DNA from: Chryseobacterium bernardetii
GTDB lineage: Bacteria; Bacteroidota; Bacteroidia; Flavobacteriales; Weeksellaceae
DNA length: 64,000 nt
NCBI RefSeq assembly: GCF_003815975.1
Contig: NZ_CP033932.1
Coordinates: 2,833,501 to 2,897,500, forward strand
Reading direction: 5' to 3'
Under the pieces are notes generated by a model that searched no databases, was not told the origin of the DNA, and worked only from the letters and a program-made list of their open reading frames with translations. The position numbers were made by a program, and so were the translations under genes. This document shows positions 19,096 to 27,366 of this stretch, in pieces. Within the stretch, counting starts at the first letter, position 1; the number at the start of each line of letters is the position of its first letter.

Positions 19096-19103
19096 CGAAA
19101 TTA
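19096..19103 (-). promoter_or_regulatory. -7 box TAATTTCG of the tyrA leader
   Basis: A variant of TAnnTTTG with C at the seventh position, as in TACCTTCG at 63679. It sits four bases upstream of the leader GTG. Confidence 0.45.
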
Positions 19104-19131
19104 TAAAATATTTTTTAAACCTGATCACTTT

Positions 19132-19266
19132 TTATGATTTCTTTTTGAGAATAATGGGAGTATTGTACTGCCAGTCCTTGCTGGGAACCACTTCACTTCG
19201 AAGATCATATTTTCCATCTTTCCTGTATACAACAGCAAGAGTATCGGTAGGAGTGTGGTTGTTCAT
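19132..19266 (-). pseudogene. Small ORF or C-terminal gene fragment
   Basis: An ORF of 44 residues (contains VYRKDGKYDLRSEVV and SKDWQYNTPIILKKKS) lies just after the lipoprotein gene that ends at 19281. Its composition is protein-like, with Trp, Tyr and charged residues well spread, and it lacks an evident ribosome site. It may be the true C-terminus of a longer protein separated by a frameshift, or a remnant of another paralogue. I cannot tell these apart without homologues. Confidence 0.35.
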
Positions 19267-19280
19267 TAGGTCACCTTCAT

Positions 19281-19931
19281 TTAGGCATCGTAGTAAAGTT
19301 CCAGTATCAAATGTCCTTTTTCATCACACCATTTTATCCAGAAGTTTTTTTCATGGTCATCCCGTACCATTAACCAATTTCCAGTAATTTTAACAGGATA
19401 ATAAAAGCTGTCATCATCCAGTGGTTGTGAAGAGGCTTTATTATCAGGTGCTGTTCTTAAGGGGTTTTCTTTTTCATTGAAACCCACAGAGAAGACAGAT
19501 AAAATATGCTCCTCAACAGTCCGGTATAAAAACTGCGGATCTGATTCTTTTATATATTTTATGGTATTTTCATTTTCATTCACCAATACTTTATAAAATC
19601 CGTTTTCTTTGCCTAAGAATTTAAAAATCAAAAGACTGTAATCAGGCTTTATCATATAAGGGATAATATCATCATCATTGAAAGTATCTGTCAGTTGAAA
19701 GGATTTCCATTCCGAATGATCTTCATTATAAAGTTTGAGCCAGTCCTTTTGCTGGTAAGTGTTTTTTAAGACGATAAACCCTTTGTCTTCTTTTTCATCT
19801 TTCTTTTCTGTAGGAGACATCACATATTTCTCTTTATTGGAATCAGGTTTGGAAAGCTTTGTTGCTTTCTTGTCCTTACAGGAAAGCATACACAGGCTTA
19901 TTAAAGTAAGGGTGGGAAGTATTTTTTTCAT
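19281..19931 (-). CDS. Lipoprotein, candidate immunity protein
   Basis: A 216-residue lipoprotein with lipobox LCMLSC at about residue 17. A charged linker (KKDEKEDKG) leads into a globular part with YLLIF-type strands and ending NFWIKW...LILELYYDA. The family is not one I can name. It is the last of a chain of minus-strand lipoprotein genes downstream of cell-wall hydrolase genes. Periplasmic anchoring suits neutralisation of peptidoglycan-degrading effectors, but that is inference from location. Confidence 0.65.
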   Translation of the reverse strand: MKKILPTLTLISLCMLSCKDKKATKLSKPDSNKEKYVMSPTEKKDEKEDKGFIVLKNTYQQKDWLKLYNEDHSEWKSFQLTDTFNDDDIIPYMIKPDYSLLIFKFLGKENGFYKVLVNENENTIKYIKESDPQFLYRTVEEHILSVFSVGFNEKENPLRTAPDNKASSQPLDDDSFYYPVKITGNWLMVRDDHEKNFWIKWCDEKGHLILELYYDA

Positions 19932-19964
19932 GAGATATTATATAAAGAAACAGATGTAAATATA

Positions 19965-20018
19965 CTATTTGGATTGTATCCTGCTTTTATGAACATATCC
20001 TTTTTTACCTTCTTTAGG
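19965..20018 (-). pseudogene. Remnant of an SH3-domain C-terminus
   Basis: The frame reads EGKKGYVHKSRIQSK then stop. It closely matches the last residues of the SH3-containing lipoprotein at 21634-22875 (DGKKGYVHKSRIKTE), also at the DNA level. It is out of frame with the ORF ending at 20014 and preceded by a stop. This marks a deleted or decayed paralogue. Confidence 0.7.
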
Positions 20019-20220
20019 CTAAAAAATCATTATATCCATCTTGGAGCTTCTCAGATTTAATACCAAGTAGATCTACATTAATTTTATTGAAATTCTCTTT
20101 TGAGTTCGTGAATTTATGACTGTTGAAATATTTTTCAATTATTTTAGTTTCTTTATTTTGGTTGTTTGCACCTGAGCAGGAAAGAAATATAAATATGGTT
20201 AAGGTTAAAAAGTTTTTCAT
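20014..20220 (-). pseudogene. Truncated lipoprotein paralogue
   Basis: A 68-residue ORF with a lipoprotein signal (lipobox FIFLSCSG) and a short polar stretch ending NDFLA. Because an SH3 C-terminal remnant begins in another frame exactly where this ORF stops, it is probably the 5' stub of a gene that once resembled the 413-residue SH3 lipoprotein at 21634. The upstream flank also resembles that of the gene at 20899. It might still be translated. Confidence 0.6.
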
Positions 20221-20284
20221 TTGTGCTTCATTTTTTCCTTCATTTTGTCTTTAACTATAAAATTACAGCACTCTATACAAGCTT

Positions 20285-20902
20285 CTAATAATAAAGATTA
20301 TAATTCTCCATTTCAACATCCAAGGATTCATCCAGATAATGTAAAGAATCGGATTTGATTGTACCATCAACACTTATGCTGCTTTCTGTATAAGAAACAA
20401 TACCTATTGAGTTTCCTCTTAAAGGATTTAATGGGAAATATTTTATTTGCCAAATTTTATTCGTCTTTTTATTGAAATAGGATAGGCAATTGTAGTTTCC
20501 AAAACCAGCTCCTGAAATATTTCTGTAAAATTGTATTGAGTCTGTTTTTTTATTATTGACGTAAGTAAAGAGGTTTACTTTTACTATACTTCTATCAGTT
20601 TGTTTTTTGTTGACAAGTTTAATTGAAACATTATCTTTTAAAGTAATATAAAGTTCATCGTTTTCAGATAGAGAATATTGTTTTAAATACTCTTCATTTT
20701 GATTCTTTAATACTAAATCTCCTTTTCTATTCTTTAGGGAATTGAAATAATTTGCTTTCGCGAGAATAGAATCTCCAACAAAATAGTTTTTATTATGTAA
20801 AGCATTTTTTGATGAAGTATCTACTGCCTGTTTACAGCAAATACTTATCAATATTATTAAAAATAAAGCGAAATAGCTATATGTTTTTTTTATGGTTATC
20901 AT
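20285..20902 (-). CDS. AT-rich lipoprotein of unknown function
   Basis: A 205-residue protein with a hydrophobic N-terminus and lipobox-like LISICC near residue 22. No domain recognised. The region contains predicted strands (LYITLKDNVSIKLV, VKVNLFTYVNN) and ends in acidic sequence. The start overlaps the upstream gene's stop by four bases (ATGA), so the two are translationally coupled. Base composition is clearly more AT-rich than the housekeeping genes, suggesting recent acquisition with its neighbours. Confidence 0.65.
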   Translation of the reverse strand: MITIKKTYSYFALFLIILISICCKQAVDTSSKNALHNKNYFVGDSILAKANYFNSLKNRKGDLVLKNQNEEYLKQYSLSENDELYITLKDNVSIKLVNKKQTDRSIVKVNLFTYVNNKKTDSIQFYRNISGAGFGNYNCLSYFNKKTNKIWQIKYFPLNPLRGNSIGIVSYTESSISVDGTIKSDSLHYLDESLDVEMENYNLYY

Positions 20903-21573
20903 TTGATATTAAATATTTTTTTTAGATTTTTTTTATATGATCCTTCAAAATAAACTTTGTCTTCATCAATATTAAATTTTTTACACTCTAGATTTCCGTT
21001 TTTATCCAGATAACATATATTTTGTTTAGTTGCATATGGATAATCAATTTCAGAAAATATATTTTCACTCTGAAGGATATTCTTATCTTTAACAATTGCA
21101 AGATCTACCTTAAAAATCTTTACAGGGAATTCATATTCATCACTATCTAATGTTGCTACAGTTTTAAATGTTAATAATTTTCTACCATCATGTAAATTTG
21201 TAGAATCAGTAATAAATAAAGAATCTATTTTTGATAGCTTTAATATGCTGTCTTGCTTTATGAAATTGAAATAATCTGGATTCGTGTATTCGTTTTTTGT
21301 TCCTTTAATTGTATTAAAGTAATCTATTTTTTCAAGTTTAGTCTGAGCATTAATGTCGTCATTGTTAAGTGATACATTCTCTTCACTATATGTATTAACT
21401 TTCCATTCTTTTGGAAATGAATAATCTTTTATAGTCTCTAAACCTATCGGTTTAAATTGAAAAGTCGTATCAGTTTTGCTTAGTGTTGATTGAGTGTTAT
21501 TATCCCGTATAGTAGTGCTTTTTTTACATGAAATATTTGCAGTCATCATACATACTAAAAATATGTTTTTCAT
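20899..21573 (-). CDS. AT-rich lipoprotein of unknown function
   Basis: A 224-residue protein with lipobox MMTANISC near residue 16. No domain recognised. It contains EVPVKIF-like strands and an end rich in Lys and Asn (FEGSYKKNLKKIFNIK). It is coupled to the next gene by an ATGA overlap. Location after the GH19-like and SH3 lipoprotein genes suggests an accessory immunity or cell-envelope role (inference). Confidence 0.65.
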   Translation of the reverse strand: MKNIFLVCMMTANISCKKSTTIRDNNTQSTLSKTDTTFQFKPIGLETIKDYSFPKEWKVNTYSEENVSLNNDDINAQTKLEKIDYFNTIKGTKNEYTNPDYFNFIKQDSILKLSKIDSLFITDSTNLHDGRKLLTFKTVATLDSDEYEFPVKIFKVDLAIVKDKNILQSENIFSEIDYPYATKQNICYLDKNGNLECKKFNIDEDKVYFEGSYKKNLKKIFNIK

Positions 21574-21633
21574 CTGTGTTTACATTTTTACTTCATCCTG
21601 TCTTTAACTCTTTATGGCGTTCTGGATATATCT

Positions 21634-22875
21634 TTATTCAGTTTTTATCCTGCTTTTATGAACATATCCTTTTTTTCCATCTTTAGAAACTACCAGCCAC
21701 CAGTCTCCGTTTTGATCTAAAACTTCAATTTTTTCTCCTGTGTTTATTTTTTGCAGGATTGGAGAAGAAGAACTTTTATCCTTTCTTAGATTAGTATAGC
21801 CGTCAGCATCTTGGATGTGATAAGAGCTTTTTGTATTTTGATTTTTCTCTACTCTACATTTTTTATCTCTCACATTTTCTTCAGGAATAGGTATTATTTT
21901 ATCAGTCCATCCTGATTTTTGTATATCAATATTCTGAGGCACATCACAAATATATTTTACTGCATCCAGAGAAACATCCGACATTGTTTTATAGATAATA
22001 TTTTTAAGGAGCCAAATATTATTCTGGAGGATAATATTATATTCTTTTTCATAACATCCACGATCAGGAAAGGATGTTTTTATAGTAAATCCTTTATTAC
22101 CAGAGATTGGAAGGATATCACTAATAATATTACCTCCATCTTCGGAAAAATTTCTTGTTTCCAGCGCTAATGAATATTTTCCCTGCTTATCACCAAAAAA
22201 GATAAACAAATTTTCTCCCTGATAAGGTTTATTACTTACAATTTTGTCAGAGATACCATCTTTGTTGACATCAAAAGTTTTTATGAAATAATCTTCATTA
22301 TTGATATAGGTTTCGAATGAACTTCTTTTAGTTTCATTTGAAGTATTTAATGATAATATTTCTTTGGCTATATTTTGTTTTTCAATTGTTAGATTAGCTA
22401 ATAATACTTCATCTGGTTTTGGATGGGCAGAATGTAATAAAAAATTTAAAACTGATTCTGCATCATTTTTTGATAAAGAGTTTATTAGATCGTACTTTTT
22501 ATTTGTTTTAATATATTCTATTGATTTTATTTTAAAATAATTTACAGCATCAGCTTCCCATTTCCCATTTTTAGAAATTTCTATTATTGAGGTTTCATAT
22601 TTATTATATTGAGGCTTTTGAATTAGTGAAAACCAATAATCAATATAAGAGTTAGAATCTTTATAAAGAATTTGAGCTGAATCTTTTTCATCGTTCCAGC
22701 CAAATGTATTTTTGAAAGTTTGAAAATCCTTTGGGAAATTGTCTAAGAATTCTTTTTCTTTCTTATTTATAAAAGATTGTTCAAGATTTGTAATATTAAT
22801 GTTTTTATTCCCTTCTTGTGAAGGGCTCTTGCATGATATTAATATAGCAAGTATTAATAAAAGTAATTTATTCAT
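21634..22875 (-). CDS. Lipoprotein with C-terminal SH3 domain, candidate immunity protein
   Basis: A 413-residue lipoprotein with lipobox LAILISC. The middle has an acidic segment FDVNKDGISDKIVSN resembling FG-GAP/EF-hand-like calcium loops, and the last 60 residues form a bacterial SH3 domain (GYTNLRKDKSSSSPILQKI, GDWWLVVSKDGKKGYVH). SH3 domains bind cell-wall peptides. It starts within the end of the orphan GH19-like gene (8-base overlap), so they form a toxin-immunity-like couple. Function inferred from context only. Confidence 0.7.
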   Translation of the reverse strand: MNKLLLLILAILISCKSPSQEGNKNINITNLEQSFINKKEKEFLDNFPKDFQTFKNTFGWNDEKDSAQILYKDSNSYIDYWFSLIQKPQYNKYETSIIEISKNGKWEADAVNYFKIKSIEYIKTNKKYDLINSLSKNDAESVLNFLLHSAHPKPDEVLLANLTIEKQNIAKEILSLNTSNETKRSSFETYINNEDYFIKTFDVNKDGISDKIVSNKPYQGENLFIFFGDKQGKYSLALETRNFSEDGGNIISDILPISGNKGFTIKTSFPDRGCYEKEYNIILQNNIWLLKNIIYKTMSDVSLDAVKYICDVPQNIDIQKSGWTDKIIPIPEENVRDKKCRVEKNQNTKSSYHIQDADGYTNLRKDKSSSSPILQKINTGEKIEVLDQNGDWWLVVSKDGKKGYVHKSRIKTE

Positions 22876-23893
22876 ACGCTTGGGTAATTATAATTTTAGC
22901 ATTTTTAATTCCTATTTCTTCCACATAGGTAAAGATTTCTTTTAGTTTATCTTTACTGCCACCAACAAAATCTGTAGATTTAGTTGTTCCAGGTAGTAAG
23001 CATCCTTCAGTATCATCTGCAGTATTACCAGAATGGATTAAGATTGCTCTGTCCTTAGATACAACATCGTTGAATAGCTTTAGTTCTTTTTTTATTTTTG
23101 TACCAGAATGCCATTCTAGATTGTAAGTTCCAATAGGAACACGTTGTTCTTTGCCTGAATCCGTAGTATCAGGTCCCTTTTCTTCAAGAATGAATCCTTT
23201 GATCTGAGTATTGTCAATTGTGAACTCTCCAATTGTTGATTTTTTAGTTTGCCATTTTCTAACTAATCTTATTGTTACTGAACTAGCCGGTCCATTACTA
23301 GGAGTTGGTGAAGCTTGGGCTTTATTTATACATTTTTGAGGATATTCAAATAATGTTTTCAATGTAATTACATAGGTCCTTCTTTCTTGTAGGCCATTTG
23401 CTCCTCCATTTACTAAATAACTTATCAAATCTACTTTATCATCATCAGCTATTAATCCCATATTTACTGTTCCATATTCCTTTTTTTTGCCATTATCTTC
23501 CCATGTAATTGTATTTTTAGGATAGTCAGGCTTGTGAATTTTTATATAGGAAGGAGCGTCAGCTGGGCCTTTCCATCTTGTGCCAACACTTAATATTTTT
23601 CCTTGTTTCCAATACCAACCGGCAGATTCACAGGCATTTGATAAAATATCAGAAACATTTTGAAAGTTTGTAACAACATCAATTCCAGAATAAGATTTAT
23701 AGATTTTATAATTGTTTTTCCATGTTAACTGCATTAATCCTCTGCCTTTATATTTTTCACCATCTCCTTTTATTGTATTTCCACTTTTAATTGCATCTGG
23801 GTGTTTTCCAGGGTCATATTTAACTCCATCAGCGTATTCTTTCGCAGTTCGTAGACGATCAGTTTCATGATAAATTTGTGATAAAAAATGCAA
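22868..23893 (-). CDS. Orphan GH19-like lysozyme fused to a DUF5675-like domain
   Basis: A 341-residue ORF from a TTG. Residues 1-190 look like the GH19 chitinase/lysozyme fold: LSQIYHETDRL (catalytic Glu), YKGRGLMQLTWKNNYK, CESAGWYWKQGK. The rest resembles DUF5675 (LVRKWQTKKSTIGEFTIDN, RVPIGTYNLEWHSG, ILIHSGNTADDTEGCLLPG). In-frame coding continues upstream to 23980 (EAITIEKLRIQINAIF, YEINTCLRK), as expected for the domain's natural N-terminus, but it has no ATG or GTG. It therefore looks like a displaced C-terminal toxin part of a larger effector. It may be translated by coupling to the upstream lipoprotein. Confidence 0.75.
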   Translation of the reverse strand: MHFLSQIYHETDRLRTAKEYADGVKYDPGKHPDAIKSGNTIKGDGEKYKGRGLMQLTWKNNYKIYKSYSGIDVVTNFQNVSDILSNACESAGWYWKQGKILSVGTRWKGPADAPSYIKIHKPDYPKNTITWEDNGKKKEYGTVNMGLIADDDKVDLISYLVNGGANGLQERRTYVITLKTLFEYPQKCINKAQASPTPSNGPASSVTIRLVRKWQTKKSTIGEFTIDNTQIKGFILEEKGPDTTDSGKEQRVPIGTYNLEWHSGTKIKKELKLFNDVVSKDRAILIHSGNTADDTEGCLLPGTTKSTDFVGGSKDKLKEIFTYVEEIGIKNAKIIITQAYE

Positions 23894-23975
23894 CTTTCTA
23901 AGGCAAGTGTTGATTTCATAACGATTGAAAATAGCATTTATTTGAATACGTAGTTTTTCTATGGTTATAGCTTCC

Positions 23976-24740
23976 TTATTTTATAAGATCAATTATTTTA
24001 TTATTAATCATTTTATTATAATCTCCTTCAAAAAGTCCATTTTTATACTTTTTGTAATATTCTATTTTCGATGTTGAAAACTCATAATATGATTTACCTT
24101 GATCCTCATAGTATTTTCCATCTAAATAATTCGGATAATTCTTATAGTCATTATCGTCTTTAATGATATATTTACTAGGAATCTCAACTATAACGCTATC
24201 TTTAGTTTCAAAAACATTTAATATTTCAGAGTAACTAGTATTAGTTTCTTCGTAATCAGAGTTCCAATACATCACTCGTTGTCCTAATGGATACAAAACT
24301 TTATTTTTGTATAGGTACAATTTCCACCCAAAATGATTTTCACCATTTATGGGAAAAAAGATAATATAGTTTTTAGAGGTATTTGAAAAGTATATTATAG
24401 GAGAAGAGGTTTCTAAATCTTCATTATTTATTTTCCTAATTATAGCTTTTTCTATGTCATCGAAAACAAATGTTATAAGTTCATATTTGTTTTGATCACT
24501 TCCTTCAATAAGTGTATTTGATACAGAGAAATTTTTACAGTGTAAATAATAATTTCCTGTTTCAGTACTTTCTTCATTACAATTAATTTTAGCTAATTGG
24601 AGTAAGTTTTTAGTGTTATCTGATTTGCTTGAAACTTCGGCTGTTGATGTTTCTTTTTTAATGATTTTTTCTTCTTCTTTTTTCTGTCCTTGACAGGATA
24701 ATAGAAAGAACGAAATTAGAATTGTTATTATCTTTTTCAT
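23976..24740 (-). CDS. Lipoprotein, candidate immunity to the lysozyme/M23 effector
   Basis: A 254-residue lipoprotein with lipobox FFLLSCQG and a Glu/Lys-rich linker. The globular part contains NYYLHCKNFSV, YIIFFPINGENHFGWKLYLY and KYYEDQGKSYYEF. No domain recognised. It starts 4 bases after the stop of the large lysozyme/M23 gene, an arrangement typical of effector-immunity pairs, and is anchored in the compartment where such effectors act. Base composition is AT-rich. Confidence 0.68.
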   Translation of the reverse strand: MKKIITILISFFLLSCQGQKKEEEKIIKKETSTAEVSSKSDNTKNLLQLAKINCNEESTETGNYYLHCKNFSVSNTLIEGSDQNKYELITFVFDDIEKAIIRKINNEDLETSSPIIYFSNTSKNYIIFFPINGENHFGWKLYLYKNKVLYPLGQRVMYWNSDYEETNTSYSEILNVFETKDSVIVEIPSKYIIKDDNDYKNYPNYLDGKYYEDQGKSYYEFSTSKIEYYKKYKNGLFEGDYNKMINNKIIDLIK

Positions 24741-24744
24741 ATTA

Positions 24745-27348
24745 TTAATCCCAAAACTTTTGTGCTATTTCTTTTTGATAATCTTTTTCTTTTTGTGACA
24801 TTGTGTTTTCATCTTTGTAATAAACAAAAATACCTGGATGACATCGATTAGTTAATCCACCACCCGTGGCAGAACTTCTAATTTCAAAATGTAAGTGTGG
24901 GTCTTTAGTTTGTCCATAACCACTTGTACCATTTTTGCCAATGATTGTCCCACAGCTAATTTCTTGCTTGGCTTTTAACGATTTTTCTATCTCTTGTAAA
25001 TGAGCATAAAATAGATAAAAATCTCCATTAAAGCTAAAACCTGGTCCGCTCTGTATTTCCCCCATGTTCGAATATTGTAAATTGAAATCTCTTTTTCTTT
25101 TTAAAAATTCTTTAGGATCTTTTACTTTCAAACAAATTACATTTCCATATCCTGATTGGATACTTATAAATTCTACATATGCATCAACACATGCATAAGC
25201 ATTTGATCCTGGTAAGGCAAGAAAGTCTATTCCTTGGTGGTTGTGATTACTTCTTTCCTTTCTAACTGTTCCGAAAACATTATATCTAGGCCTGTAGTTC
25301 CCATTTTGAGTATATAGGCATAACATTGGATTGTCAACAGGGTCATGCCATTTAGTGCTTTTAGGAGGAGAACTTTGAGGAATTGTTGCATTACTTTCAC
25401 ATTTGAATATTTTTGGTTTATTACCTAAACCTTGGCTAAAACTAATATTATATCTACCTAATATTTCATTTCTTTGAATCTTTTTGTCATTGTTATTTTC
25501 TTCATCCACACTCTTGTTCTGTCTATATTTTTCACCATCTATATCTTTATCATATAAAACATAATCATCTTTTTTTCCAACACCTTTTGGGGCAAAAACA
25601 TGTAAATAAATATCTTCTGGTGATTTAATTTTAGCTTTAGATTTTTCGAAGTATTTTTTTACATAGTCTAATTGTTTTACTTCACCCATTTTTGCAAACT
25701 TCAATTTCACTTCATGCAATTTATCAAATCCACTTCCTGATGCAAATTCTTCTATTGATTCTAATGCATCTTGAGTAAACTGAATGAGGCCAACAGCTCT
25801 AGAACTTTTTGAAACTATTTTTCCTGTTTTGTCCTTTTTATATAACCAGAAATCATCCTTTGTGATTGAGTTTATATCTTGTAAAGATTTACCCATTATC
25901 TGATGTGCTTTAAATGAACTTGCTGTTTCAACGTTCATCACAGCCATTAATCCATTGGCCATTTCAATTTTTCTATTTTCTCCCCATAATTCAGCACATA
26001 TTTGCACTACTTTTTTTCTAAATTCACAACTCACTTTTCCGCCCCATACTAAATCTTTATACTGTTCCTGACAAATACAAGTTGATTTTTGTTCCGGCTT
26101 CGGCTGATTCTTCACCCCAGTCGCTGTATTCCCATTATTCTGCGGTCTCGGAGTTTCCAAAATATCCACATCAATAGTCTGAGACTTAGATGATATATTC
26201 AGAAAGATCACTTCCGCAAAGATTTCCTGTTGTCCGCCTTTCCAGTATTCTCCGCTATCCGGGTTCTTTTTATCATTTCCTAATTCTCCGGTTTTTTGCA
26301 TAGCAGGAGTGAGTGGCATGGAAAGATTTATTTTGTCTGCCAGGAAAGTATGTTCATGGTTGTATAGCAGATCATTATTTCCTACCATATCATGTTCCCA
26401 TATTTTAAGGATATATTTTTTGCCCACCAGATTTTTAGACTCTATATGAACAATTATGGTTTCCCCAAATTTAGGGTTTTTTGTAAATTCTTTGCCGTTT
26501 TTATCGGTCAGTTTTACCTGGGTAATTACTCCTTTTTTATCCGGTTGGTTATTAGGGGAGTGAGGTCTTGTAGACCCCTTTGGAGAATCCGGGTTAGGTT
26601 GTGGCTTAGCGCCTCCTGCAGGTTTATGGGGAGTGGAAGGAGCTTTATATTCTGGATTATCGGCATTGGCATTATCAGATGCTTTAATCTTTCCGTTGTA
26701 TTCCGCGGTAACATAGTACTCATGCTGTTTTTTATCGTCTTCCCTCTGGTTGGCGATAGCGATATAGGTATTAAGCAGTGTAAAATTCCAACGGGCATAC
26801 CCCTGGCTGTCTACCAGAACAGGCGGAGATTTTACGACAGATTGATTCTTTTTATTATGGCCGTCTCCCTTTTCATCATCTTCCCAGAGTGTGAAGACAA
26901 TAGGCTCGCCTTCCAGCCCCTGGCATTTTGCAGTAGCCCACAGGCGGTCCCTATAGCTTAATTTTTTATTAACAGGAGTTCCATCCTGAAACGTAAGCTT
27001 TACACCAAGAATATCTTTTTCTTTTTGGGGAGCCTGCTGCTTATTCTTTTGAGGCTGTACAATGATAGACATTGGTTCTTTACCTTCAGGTTTATCGAGA
27101 TATCCTTCAACTCTATAGGTATACTGCCACGCATCTTTACCAAATGTAAATTCGCCAACTTTTTTCTTGATATGAGTTGTGGTAAATTTACCATTCTCTC
27201 TCTTTCTGAACAGTTCCCAGGTAATAAGGGATTCATTTCGTTCGTTAGCCGGAGTATCGGGATACCATTCAGTAACTTTATAAAATGCTTTTTCTCCTGT
27301 TTTGGGAGCTGTATTGCCAGTGATTCTTAAAACGCCTTTTTTCGCCAT
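24745..27348 (-). CDS. Modular effector: beta-domains, lysozyme-like and M23 peptidase domains
   Basis: An 867-residue protein without a signal peptide. Residues 1-230 and 275-405 look like repeated Ig-like beta domains with Pro/Asn-rich linkers. Residues 425-560 look lysozyme-like (FRKKVVQICAELWGE, MAVMNVETASSFKA, AVGLIQFTQDAL). Residues 690-850 form an M23 endopeptidase: NHNHQGIDFLALPG, FYAHLQEI, GTSGYGQTKDPHLHFEI, so the HxxxD and HxH zinc ligands are present. It would cut glycan strands and peptide crosslinks. The lack of a signal and the PAAR-like gene upstream fit delivery by a contractile system. Composition shifts near 26090, see findings. Confidence 0.85.
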   Translation of the reverse strand: MAKKGVLRITGNTAPKTGEKAFYKVTEWYPDTPANERNESLITWELFRKRENGKFTTTHIKKKVGEFTFGKDAWQYTYRVEGYLDKPEGKEPMSIIVQPQKNKQQAPQKEKDILGVKLTFQDGTPVNKKLSYRDRLWATAKCQGLEGEPIVFTLWEDDEKGDGHNKKNQSVVKSPPVLVDSQGYARWNFTLLNTYIAIANQREDDKKQHEYYVTAEYNGKIKASDNANADNPEYKAPSTPHKPAGGAKPQPNPDSPKGSTRPHSPNNQPDKKGVITQVKLTDKNGKEFTKNPKFGETIIVHIESKNLVGKKYILKIWEHDMVGNNDLLYNHEHTFLADKINLSMPLTPAMQKTGELGNDKKNPDSGEYWKGGQQEIFAEVIFLNISSKSQTIDVDILETPRPQNNGNTATGVKNQPKPEQKSTCICQEQYKDLVWGGKVSCEFRKKVVQICAELWGENRKIEMANGLMAVMNVETASSFKAHQIMGKSLQDINSITKDDFWLYKKDKTGKIVSKSSRAVGLIQFTQDALESIEEFASGSGFDKLHEVKLKFAKMGEVKQLDYVKKYFEKSKAKIKSPEDIYLHVFAPKGVGKKDDYVLYDKDIDGEKYRQNKSVDEENNNDKKIQRNEILGRYNISFSQGLGNKPKIFKCESNATIPQSSPPKSTKWHDPVDNPMLCLYTQNGNYRPRYNVFGTVRKERSNHNHQGIDFLALPGSNAYACVDAYVEFISIQSGYGNVICLKVKDPKEFLKRKRDFNLQYSNMGEIQSGPGFSFNGDFYLFYAHLQEIEKSLKAKQEISCGTIIGKNGTSGYGQTKDPHLHFEIRSSATGGGLTNRCHPGIFVYYKDENTMSQKEKDYQKEIAQKFWD

Positions 27349-27366
27349 GATCTTTAGTTTTTAGGG

